From the NCBI GenBank assembly GCA_904066235.2, contig CAJFCV020000001.1, positions 2,294,001-2,358,000 of the forward strand: DNA of 64,000 nucleotides. Reading direction: 5' to 3'. The notes beneath the pieces are model-generated. The model was not told the DNA's origin. It was given only the letters and a program-made list of their open reading frames with translations, and did no database searches. The DNA is from Bursaphelenchus xylophilus (lineage: Eukaryota; Nematoda; Chromadorea; Rhabditida; Aphelenchoididae). Positions 22,081-30,633 of this stretch are shown piece after piece; position 1 is the stretch's first letter; each line of letters begins with the position of its first letter. Position numbers and translations under genes: made by a program.

Positions 22081-23377
22081 CTGAATTTCCCCTACAGCAA
22101 CCGAACTATGGGAAAACGAGCTTTTTGGACTGCTTAGAGTCTTTCGTTGTATAAAAGGTTCGTTTTGACCCATAGCGGACCTAACTGACTCTTGAGACCT
22201 CTGATGTTTGTAATAGACGGGTTCGTTGAACCAAAGTTTATCGTAGAGAAGTTCCTAGAGGAAAAGAAAACCGATTAGTCATCCAAATATCGAGCTGGCC
22301 TCACCAATCAAAACAGGCAAAAAAGAGTGTTTTCTCGGGTGTTTTCGCGGCCGATGGCCTCTATTTTCGAGATGGGGAATACCTCCTGGGTTCGGGCGCC
22401 TCGTGACATCACGTTTTATAAAACAATTGTCGTTTCGTGTGCACTTAATGGCCGGGAATTAGGGCCCGAGACGGCGAAAGACAAGAGTCGAGCGGGTCCG
22501 TCTTCGAAAATCAACAAGTTCTGGGGGAAATGCTGATGACTTATGTAAAGCATTTATTAAACGGATTGGACCGAATTGTCCGGAATTAATTCAAAGAAAA
22601 CGAGTGTCATCTGAGAGTAAAGTTCAACACACAAGTTCAAAAAAGATGGGATTTGAAGGCATGCATAGGGTGTCGGATTACATATAACTCGTTAGCAAAT
22701 GGCAAACAAAAATAATACGAGAGAAAAGTTATAAAGCTAATGTCTGATTGCTTAAACGACAATAAAAACAAAGCAATTGCTACTTGGGGGCGTAAAGTCC
22801 GTAGAATTTATTTTCTGGCGTCGCACGCGAAATTTGGGGTCGCTTCGCGAAGAAGTGCATGTCGCTTGGGTAAAAACGAAAATTCACGGCGGTGGTCCGC
22901 GAAAAATCATAGAAGAACCCACTGCGCAAGCTGCACGGACTTTGTGCCGTAAAATAGCATGTCATCGGGAAGTATTCTTCATCGCATTCAATGTGAAATG
23001 CATCCTGCCGCTCAAAAAAGAGGTGCAAAGCGCTGCTCTCCTCTTAAAAATATGCAAACCACAAGGATCTTCTAAGTATATCAAAGATACCTTTGGATAC
23101 GTGGTTGTAAAACCCCTGACAGGAAGAGAAATATTGGGTCTTTTTCGAAAGTGCGTAGACAGTGCAGACTTGAAAAAGCGGTTTGCACTGTGCCAACGAT
23201 TAAAAATCACAGGGATGAACTGCGAAAAGGTGAAATGCACTCTGCAAAATGGGGTTAAAATACGCCACTACGCACGGCAAACCGAAATAGAACAAAAATG
23301 TCTCCCGCCCACTTTTGAGTTTCGTCCAAACGAAGTGTCACAACTGACAAAAGGAATAAAATAATTTCGAGAAAAAA
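22081..23377. other. no gene supported; TATA-like boxes
   Basis: GTATAAAAGG at 22155 and TTTTATAAAAC near 22412 look like core promoter boxes, but no gene follows on either strand for kilobases. A 195-codon open frame at 22777-23364 has no family resemblance and overlaps repeat-derived words (GTCCGTAGAATTT, GTTTGCACTGTGCC), so I leave it out. Confidence 0.35.
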
Positions 23378-23705
23378 TACAGGGTGGTTCAGCTAAGTTC
23401 GCGGATGTAGAGTAAAATGCTTATAACTTTTTATAGGATTGTTCAATTTTTTGAGCAATAGCTCATTTTATTCCTTAGTAGTTGCCATTTTGTTTAAAAA
23501 AATGATCATTAAAAATGACCAATCCTACGTCGAATTATGTCCCTTCAAAGTCAAACATGCTTTTTCACGTAAATTTTTAAAAAAATTTAATTTTCAAAAA
23601 TTTTTGAATTTATGCAAAATTGGCCCTTGCCAGTCTTGTTTTTCAACAAGACGGCGCGCCACCTCATTTTGCTATAGCGGCCCGTCAACTCCTTGACCAT
23701 ACTCT
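23378..23705 (+). mobile_element. mariner-type transposon remnant
   Basis: TACAGGGTGGTTCAGCTAAG at the left resembles mariner terminal repeats. At 23638-23705 the plus strand encodes LVFQQDGAPPHFAIAARQLL, the signature around the second catalytic Asp of mariner-type DDE transposases. Almost all of the transposase is gone, and the fragment is cut off by an element B copy. Confidence 0.75.
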
Positions 23706-23845
23706 CGTGAGCGCTCTGCCACATCGAAAATCGCATCACCGCCGAGAAAATGAATTGTGTCGCGGAGAAAATCAAATTTCTTTTCACTTCAGCGACCCGA
23801 CTGGCGCAGCGACATTGCGTTCATTATTTCCCCGACAGACTCATC
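23704..23845 (+). repeat. element B copy lacking its left terminus
   Basis: It begins at GAGCGCTCTGCCACATCG without the CAGTCTGTCGGG end. The right end TTTCCCCGACAGACTCA is present. It abuts the mariner remnant. Confidence 0.75.
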
Positions 23846-24341
23846 CCTATTAGTGATAGCAAAAAGAGAAATAATCGAATTAGGCAGTGATATACTCCTC
23901 ACTGCCTAAAAATGGGTCAAAAATTTCGAAATTTCTTAATAAAACTAAAGCGGTAGATTTAGTTCTTCCAATAAGCGGTGAGAACAACAAAACCATCCCC
24001 ATAAATTCGTCATGTCCCAATTCCTCCAAAAAACTTTTTTCGAGGACGAAAAAAGCGGAATCGTATGTTCGCCCCGAGGGCCCAGAAACACGAAAAATAG
24101 ATTTTTTTGAAACAGGTGTCACCCCCGCGATTTCGTCTCTCCCCCATCGCCTCGGAATCAAGCCCGGAGACGATGAGTGTAGAAGGACGCACAAGCATGG
24201 GCATGCCTGATTTCTCGACCCTCTTCCGGCTTGCGATGTGATTGTGTTTGTGGCCGAAATTCGAAGGTGGAGGAGAGGGGAAAGAGGGGCAAAAAAGGAA
24301 AGAAAGAGGAAGATATGTCGCGGTAAAGCGCATAATATCAA
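23846..24341. other. unassigned stretch
   Basis: AGGCAGTGATATACTCC and CTCACTGCCTA near 23881-23910 form a small hairpin. No coding model could be supported on either strand. Confidence 0.35.
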
Positions 24342-24465
24342 TATGTCGGGAAAATAATGAGCACTCTATTGCATGGAAAATCGTATCGCCGCGGAGAAAA
24401 TGAATTGTGTCGCGATAAAATCAAATTGCTTTTATAACTTCAGCACCAAGCATAAATTTCGTTAC
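24342..24465 (+). repeat. element B copy, right end lost
   Basis: Starts ATGTCGGGAAAATAATGAGC and stops being recognisable after AACTTCAGCACC. Confidence 0.7.
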
Positions 24466-24481
24466 GGCAACCTGAAAGATC

Positions 24482-24625
24482 GGTCTGTCGGGAAAATAAT
24501 GAGCACAAAGACGCTGTGCCAATGCGCTGATTTGAAAAGCAATTTGATTTTGCCGCGACACAATTCATTTTCTCGGCGGCGATGCGATCTGCGACACAGT
24601 GCTCACAATTTTTCCGACAGACTTA
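24482..24625 (-). repeat. element B copy
   Basis: GGTCTGTCGGGAAAATAATG to TTTTTCCGACAGACTTA, only about 20 bp from the previous copy. Confidence 0.83.
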
Positions 24626-25304
24626 TAAAATCAAAAATCCTCGATTTTTAACGCAAACTCAAAAACAAGGAGCTAAAAAAGAGATCAAGTCGAATAAACC
24701 TTTATTATTCTCTGTTCATGTTTTCCTACGAATCGTAAAAAATAATGTTGAAAAGATCTCATCAAAAAGGGTGAATAAAAAACGGTGTTCCCTCCCATCC
24801 CAGATGCTCCATGTCTCTTTTCAACGCAACTCAAACGAAAGTGGAATTTAATTAAATTTGGATTTCTCTTGATGGGGAAAAGTGAGTGCGTTTTTCATCG
24901 AGATACTTTCGATATTATAATATGATCTGCAAAGGTTGCATACAATTTGATTTTGCCACAACACAATTCATTTTCTCGGCGGCGATGCAATTTTCGATGC
25001 GACAGAGTACTCATTATTTTCCCGACAGACTTATAGGAGGTGAAAACGAGGTCTAGAATAGCCGTTGAATGCTCGGCGGAGACATGGCGAGAACATACAA
25101 TCCAATCACTTTTTCTAATTTTAGAAAGTTCAGTTTCTAACCTTATTCAAAAGTGCGTAGACTTTTCGTCTCTGAGCCGGTGCAAAAACCCCATTTTGCT
25201 CTGGGAAATAAAAAGATCATGTAGCCATAGCCATTTTCAACGGAGTCCCTGCGAGATTGCGGAACTGAGTTTGTGCAAAAAATCTGGCATTCTTGAAAAA
25301 GCGT
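24626..25304. other. spacer with a partial element B
   Basis: 24945-25033 is a B fragment ending in TTTTCCCGACAGACTTAT. The rest shows no gene. Confidence 0.5.
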
Positions 25305-25537
25305 AGTACAGTGACGGACCTGATCCAGTGGCAAAAAACGTACCATTTGCATCCGGGAAGCATCAAAAATGTTGCATATTGCCTACCTCTCCAACTAAAA
25401 AACTCCGTTTTGAAAAGCGCGTCCTTTCCCTCACAAAAAGAGCGGACTTTGCTTGAGGAGGTATTTTGCTGCATTTTTTGATACTTCACGGATGCAAAGT
25501 GGTACGTTTCTTGCCACTGGACCAGTGGCTACTGTGC
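25305..25537. repeat. element D copy
   Basis: GACGGACCTGATCCAGTGGC pairs with GCCACTGGACCAGTGGC-type sequence at the right. CATTTGCATCCGGGAAG mirrors TTCACGGATGCAAAGTGG. Confidence 0.8.
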
Positions 25538-25538
25538 C

Positions 25539-25681
25539 TGTCTGTCGGGAAGACAAGCACACGGTCGCGAAAATCGCGTCGCCGCTGAAAAAATGAAACG
25601 TGCCGCGGCAAGATCAAATTGCCACTTCAGCGACATGATTGGGGCAGCGGCATTGTGCTCACTATTTTCCCGACTAACTGA
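25539..25681 (+). repeat. element B copy overlapping the end of the first pepsin-like gene
   Basis: CTGTCTGTCGGGAAGACAAG to ATTTTCCCGACTAACTGA. Its right half supplies the last codons and stop of the neighbouring open frame. Confidence 0.8.
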
Positions 25682-27466
25682 TATGAACTTTTGAAAAAGT
25701 GTAGTAGTCTTCCTCTCCAAAAGCCACACACTTTACCAAGTTTATTCGCATAGCACGCCGTGCACACAGCAAACTGAACAACATCTGCTTCATAGTCGAT
25801 TGCAACACAATACTGGTAAAACAACGCATGGCTCAGGATCCACTGAACATTGTCCGGATTCGGCCACAGCACCTTGAGGTAGATCTGCGAGAACGTCGGA
25901 GTTCCGTAGATTGCATCTTCCGCCGAGAATTCGAGCCGGAACCCGGTGGAGAACGTCCAGTGCAGTGTTGTGTTTTTAAACGCGGCATCGACATAGTACG
26001 TGTCATCGGTCTCATTTTTCAAGTCAATGATTTTTTGAGCCAACAAGTGACTAATTGCTTCTGGGTGAAGGGAAAATGTTCGTCCTTCCGTTAGCATAGT
26101 CTAAAAAAACATGATTTGTTCTTGCTCTCAGACTGTCGAGAAAACAGTGGGCACTCATTGGCGCAGGAACAGAGCTCTCTGTAATAAAAACCGTGTAAAA
26201 CTTACCCTGAAGTTGCCCGTTTTCTTGTATCCAAAGAACTCCACATCTATCGTGTCGAACATGAATTCCACTTCATGCACAAACGGCACTGTGCTCCATT
26301 CGCCGCAGTACAAGTCATGTCGGGCCCCGAAGTAAACTGCCCGAGAGCCAGCGATTTTGACGTGCGTGAAGCTGATCACGGGCTTTGGTATTATTTTGTT
26401 TTGAGCCAGCTCTTGTATAAACGAGGACTGCCCGTAACGACGCCTCAGGCCGAGTTTGTTGCTGAAATTTGAGAAATGGAGGTTATGAAATCCGGTCTTG
26501 TCAGTCTGAATAAATAAATAAATAAAAATCGGATTTTATCCCCATCAAAGCCAAGCTCATCTTCTGCTACAGTATTCATAGTACGTATTATGTCCGTGTG
26601 TCGGGAAAATACTGTGGATTGATCGCACTTGAAATCGCTTCTCATCGCTTTGCGACAGCTAGCCGGGACAAGGCATTTTGTGGCTGCGACGAGGCCAGAG
26701 ACTTTGCTGCGACAAATCCACGTTATTTTTCCAACAGAGAGATATCAGTCTGCCGGGTAAGTAATAAGCACTCTGTCGCACGGAAAATCGCATCGCCGCC
26801 GAGAAAATGAATTGTGTCGCGGCAAAACCGAATTGCTTTTTTTTCAGCGACGAAATAGCTCATTATTTTCCCGACAAACCGACAACCATATTTCTGCTTA
26901 CTTTTCCCGCTTATTGACGTCAGGTGCAATGTCCGTCATTGAGGACACGACGTTCAGCGCAATTCTTGCTGGCCGTACAGTCATTTCAAAGCTAGTCCCG
27001 TCCCTGATCGCTACAACGTCATCGGCGTAAATTCCAACAGCATCGTCGACGGCAGACCTCCAGTACTCTTTCGTCGGCACAAATTCGGATGACTCGTGTT
27101 GATACTGGTCCATGAACCGACCGTCGCATCGCAGGCGCCGTAAAACAGTTGACATGCAGCAAATCGGATTGCAGTATATTGAGCATAGAGTGGCTAAGGC
27201 AAAAAGTTTATTATTATGTTATACGTCTTACGGACATCACAATACTTTTGGCATTTTCCGTAATTCGGCTCACAAACTCCATCAATGATGATATTGTCGG
27301 GACTTGCGAATGACAAGTCCGCATATAACAATGTCCTGTTCGTGCCGACGTACACCGATCGCAGCCTAAAATCCTCCAATGACACAGTAAACACGTAGAC
27401 CCTCGGGGCGCTACAGATGCCTCGAGCCAATAGCAGAATAAATATTACATGAAAAACAAGACGCAT
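25627..27466 (-). CDS. secreted pepsin-like (A1) pseudoenzyme 1, 418 residues
   Basis: Exons: 27466-27232, 27193-26902, 26461-26206, 26100-25627; phases 1, 2, 0. The leader MRLVFHVIFILLLARGICSA is a signal peptide. The fold is read from alignment to nematode aspartic proteases. YVGTNRT-LSFASPDNIIIDG occupies the place of IGTP-LDTGSSNLWVPG. FIQELAQNKIIPKPVISF matches the flap-to-second-lobe linker. TMLTEGRTFSLHP stands where SDTGTSLLGGP belongs. WILSHALFYQYCVAIDYEADVVQFA matches the family's WILGDxFIRQYCxVYDxxxxxIGFA. Both catalytic aspartates are absent, so peptidase activity is not expected. The final ~18 codons and stop lie in an element B. A GTAAAG donor just before may give a different end. 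Confidence 0.82.
26129..26170. repeat. element B terminus in intron 3 of pseudoenzyme 1
   Basis: AGACTGTCGAGAAAACAGTGGGCAC resembles the B left end only. The interior is missing. Confidence 0.45.
26590..26740. repeat. element B2 (variant) in intron 2 of pseudoenzyme 1
   Basis: The ends GTGTCGGGAAAATACTGTGG and CCACGTTATTTTTCCAACAG carry the GTGGATTTGTCGC-type extension that marks this subfamily. Confidence 0.72.
26746..26882 (+). repeat. element B copy in the same intron
   Basis: CAGTCTGCCGGGTAAGTAAT to TTTCCCGACAAACCGAC, six bases after the previous element. Confidence 0.8.
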
Positions 27467-27526
27467 TCGAACTGATGTCCACCGTTCCTGCCCCACAAAA
27501 GGTGCGAAGTGCCGCTGGGATTATGG

Positions 27527-27535
27527 GTTTTATAT
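27527..27535 (-). promoter_or_regulatory. TATA-like box, pseudoenzyme 1
   Basis: AATATAAAA, about 60 bp before the start codon. Confidence 0.45.
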
Positions 27536-27697
27536 TTTCATTTTTTTTTTGCGTAATGGGTGCGGCTCGTCGATAACGGAGAAGGACCGACACCATCTCC
27601 GGATTGGCTTTATTTGCTTTCTACTATTTCATAGTTTGGATCATAGTTTGGAAGTCACAGCCTGAGCGAGCGGTTGGCCGACAGCGTGTGTGGACAG

Positions 27698-28007
27698 TTA
27701 GAATACATCGTGTGTATTGGCCATCTTGTATATGGTGGTATTTGGGAGAACAAAGAGGTCATAGGTGAATGTTGGAATGTTGAGAGAGCTTGTCAAGGAC
27801 AGCGTATTAGGAGACTCGGTGTCTGATCGTGTTGACGAGGAACCGAGGATCTCATTGTTACGATCAGCCACTATTTTCACGACATGCTCATAGTACCTCC
27901 CTCCGTTATCGAAAATGTTACCCACTTAAAAGTTTGGACAATCCGCGCTGTACATTTCTCTCTGATTTGTCATCTGCTCCAAACACATGTCAATAACCCG
28001 TTGCTTG
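27698..28007 (-). pseudogene. coding-like stretch downstream of pseudoenzyme 2
   Basis: In a different frame from the gene above it, the minus strand reads KGEHGIDKQRVIDMCLEQ, a single TAA at 27926, then VGNIFDNGGRYYEHVV and VADRNNEILGSSSTRSD to a stop at 27698. The codon content looks protein-like. It may be an abandoned C-terminal extension or an exon of an unresolved isoform. Confidence 0.35.
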
Positions 28008-29335
28008 TCAATACCGTGCTCTCCTTTCATAGCTTGCTTCAAGTTTATTCGAAAAACAATCCCTACAGTAAGCGAAAAGCGCCGCATTAGCACCGTAATC
28101 AAACGCAACGCAATACTTGTAAAACACGGCATGATTCAGAATCCACTGAACATTGTCAGGATTCGGCTCCAATGCTTTCAAATAAATCTCAATGAACGAA
28201 GGAGTTTTGTACGTGGTGAGTTCGGTGGTCAACGCAACTTTGAAGCCGGTTGAAAACGTCCAGCTCAGCGTTGAGTTGGCAAAAATCGGATTCAAATAGT
28301 AGACATAATCGGTATTCTCTTTAAGTACCACCGCTTTTTGTGCAAGCAGGAAGCTGATAACTTGCGGTTGGAGGTACAATATCCGTCCTTCAGAGAGCAT
28401 AGTCTGAAAAAATACTGCATAATTTGTATGGTGGAAGATTGCTCACTCGAAAGTTTCCGCTCTTCTGGTGTCCCAGGAAGTCCACCTCGACGCTGTCGAA
28501 CATAAATTCAACATCGTGAGCAAATGGCACCCTGCTCCACTCATCGCAATGCAAATCATGCCGAGTCCCGAGGTAGATGGACCTGTAGCCTTGGGTTTGG
28601 GCGTGGGTAAAGGTCAGAATTGGTTGTGGTATTAGTCCGGCCCGATATATCTCCTCAACAAACGAAGGGGCTGCGTAGCGGCGGCGGAGTCCGAGCTTGT
28701 TGCTGAAAAGATCGTATACGAGGTTTCGGTGCATGCCAGCCCCAAAAAGAACTCGAAAGACCACCTACATTTCCGGCAATTGATATTTCTGCGCCAAATC
28801 GGTCATTGAGGAGACGACGTTCAACGCGATTCTTGCCGGTCGTATTTTTAATTCATCGCCGGTGAGCTCTGCAATCGCCAGGATGTCCTGAGCGTAAATG
28901 CCGACCGCGTCGTCGATCGAAGACCTCCAGTGTTCCTTCGTAGGGACGAACTCCAACGACTCATGCAAGTAGTATCCTTTCAGCGGCCCTTCGCATCGAA
29001 GCTGGCGCAACGTACTTGACATACAGCAAATTGGATTGCAATAAATTGAACATAGGGTTGCTAAAATATTGACAGACTTATAGCACATTGCCCAACTTAC
29101 GGACATCGCAATATTTCCGGCATTTTCCATAGTCTGCCCCGCACACTCCATCAACAATGATGTTGTCGGGACTGGCCAACGACAATCCCACCCTTAATTG
29201 CGTTCTGTTCGTGCCAATGTAGATTGATTGAAGAGTAAAATCGTCCAACAATACGTAGAATTGATAAACCTTTGGTGCGCAGTAAGCGATTTGTGCGAGG
29301 AGTAGACGGAATATTGCATGACAAACAAGACGCAT
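28008..29335 (-). CDS. secreted pepsin-like (A1) pseudoenzyme 2, 392 residues
   Basis: Exons: 29335-29101, 29060-28769, 28702-28447, 28403-28008. The first three have exactly the lengths (235, 292, 256) and phases of the neighbouring paralogue, so the two arose by tandem duplication. Introns are only 40, 66 and 43 nt. The signal peptide is MRLVCHAIFRLLLAQIAYCA. IYIGTNRT-LSLASPDNIIVDG replaces the first active-site loop, and TMLSEGRILYLQP replaces the second DTG. SFVEEIYRAGLIPQPILTF and WILNHAVFYKYCVAFDYGAN preserve the fold signatures. A lumenal binding, inhibitory or decoy role is more plausible than proteolysis, but it is not shown. Confidence 0.85.
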
Positions 29336-29354
29336 TAATTTTGTGCGGAAAGCG

Positions 29355-29362
29355 TCTTATCA
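29355..29362 (-). promoter_or_regulatory. GATA motif at pseudoenzyme 2 start
   Basis: TGATAAGA about 20 bp before the ATG. This is the motif bound by intestinal GATA factors in nematodes, and its function here is inferred. Confidence 0.4.
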
Positions 29363-29774
29363 TAAAGGCTTGTGTCGCAAGTCGCTGAAGAGTGAACCCG
29401 GATTAGTCCGAGCATGTTGGAAAACGAGGACGGCGGGGGTGTGTTCGTAATCGTTGCATTTGATCTTAGAAGTTTGATATTTTCATTTCGAAGAAATACA
29501 GAGCGCTACAAAGTTTGTGAAGGAAAGAAATGCCCCACAGTTCGTACAGATTGCGGTGTTCGGGCGCACCGAAACGTATGATGGGTTAAGTAATAAAGCC
29601 AGTCATGTACCACTCTTGGATGAACGAAGGCTGACCAAGACTTCACCTCTAACCAATTTTCTGTCTGCAAGCGCTAGTCAGTAAAGGAATGCACTACAGC
29701 CGGCCCGGCCGATCCGAAACCGGCCCGAAATTTTGGCCCGGCCAGCCCGGGAGCCAAGTCTATGTCCGATTCCA
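29363..29774. other. spacer
   Basis: No gene. 29700-29760 has CCGGCCCGGCCGATCC and TTGGCCCGGCCAGCCCGGG, words shared with the element at 47500-47952. Confidence 0.45.
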
Positions 29775-29875
29775 TCTTCGAATAGACTGAAATGCGAAAA
29801 GAAATAACGAGATGGCTTGTGGTCTTGCGGTGTTTCTCCAGTCGTTTACCTTCAACACCTTCTACCTGGAAATTA

Positions 29876-30069
29876 CTAGTCCTTCCGGAAAGTCGCCGGA
29901 CGGAAATCGGCGACGTGCACTCCGCGAAAACGAAAGTTCACTTTGCACTGTGCAATTTCTTGCTTTTCGCACCGTGCAATAGGCTTTTTTCGGGTGTCGC
30001 TCGCACCCTGACTTTTTTCGCACAGTGCATGTCGCCCATTTCCGTCCGGCGACTTTCCGGAAGGACTAG
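29876..30069. mobile_element. 194 bp MITE with TA target duplication, inside family G copy 1
   Basis: The ends CTAGTCCTTCCGGAAAGTCG and CGACTTTCCGGAAGGACTAG are perfect inverted repeats that continue inward as CCGGACGGAAAT. It is flanked by TA on both sides. The empty site GGAAATACTTGGCC is present in copy 2 near 43217. It fits the Tc1/mariner superfamily by TSD. The interior carries GCACTGTGCAA words. Confidence 0.88.
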
Positions 30070-30193
30070 TACTTGGCCTTCCAAGAGGAAGGTTACTGAT
30101 GTGGACGGCGGATAATCGAGGTTTTCGTTCCCCTTCAAGAAGAGTAACAGTTACAACCTCTACAACAACATTCAACATACAACAACAATACTA

Positions 30194-30355
30194 CTAGTCG
30201 CGACATAAAGTCCGTAGAATTTGCACAATGCACTCAACCCTTTTTTCGCACGCACCGCGGCGATTCCCAGCTTTTGCACCAGCGACATGCACTTTTCGGC
30301 GATTGCACCCGCGACGTCGGCGAAAAAAATTCTACAGACTTTATGGCGCGACTAG
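30194..30355. mobile_element. 162 bp MITE, second insert in family G copy 1
   Basis: The ends are CTAGTCGCGACATAAAGTCC and GACTTTATGGCGCGACTAG, flanked by TA on the left and TG on the right. A fragment of the same family lies at 22788. Confidence 0.75.
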
Positions 30356-30618
30356 TGCACTTCACACAACTCCACAACCATAACAACTACAACAAAACGA
30401 CTGATCAATCAATGTGGGATAAAACCTGGCAAGTGAGAGAAGGTTACGGTGCCGTGAATCAGGCGCTTCGCTTCGGGATCTCTCCATCGAACATTCTCGA
30501 ATATCGGGGAAAACAGCTGGGGAAGCAGTTGACACGGGTGTTTGTGGAGGCATGTGTGTAAAAATAACGCCGCCATTAACAAAAAGTTCAAATCACCAAA
30601 ACGTCCACGGAAAATGAA

Positions 30619-30624
30619 CTTTAT
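30619..30624 (-). terminator. poly(A) signal of the PTP gene
   Basis: AATAAA on the minus strand about 10 bp past the stop codon. Confidence 0.6.
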
Positions 30625-30633
30625 TGTCAATGT

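Larger units (their letters stand above)
29775..30545 (+). repeat. family G copy 1 with two nested elements
   Basis: It matches 43128-43570 along its length: GAGATGGCTTGTGGTCTTGC, CTTGGCCTTCCAAG(A/T)GGAAGGTT, AGGCGCT(T/C)CGCTTCGGGATC, GAACATTCTCGAA. The extra length is due to the inserts at 29876-30069 and 30194-30355. Confidence 0.85.

Noticed and set aside
22777..23364. 195-codon plus-strand open frame
   Set aside because: No family signature, includes repeat words found in MITEs, and has no promoter or splice context I could support.
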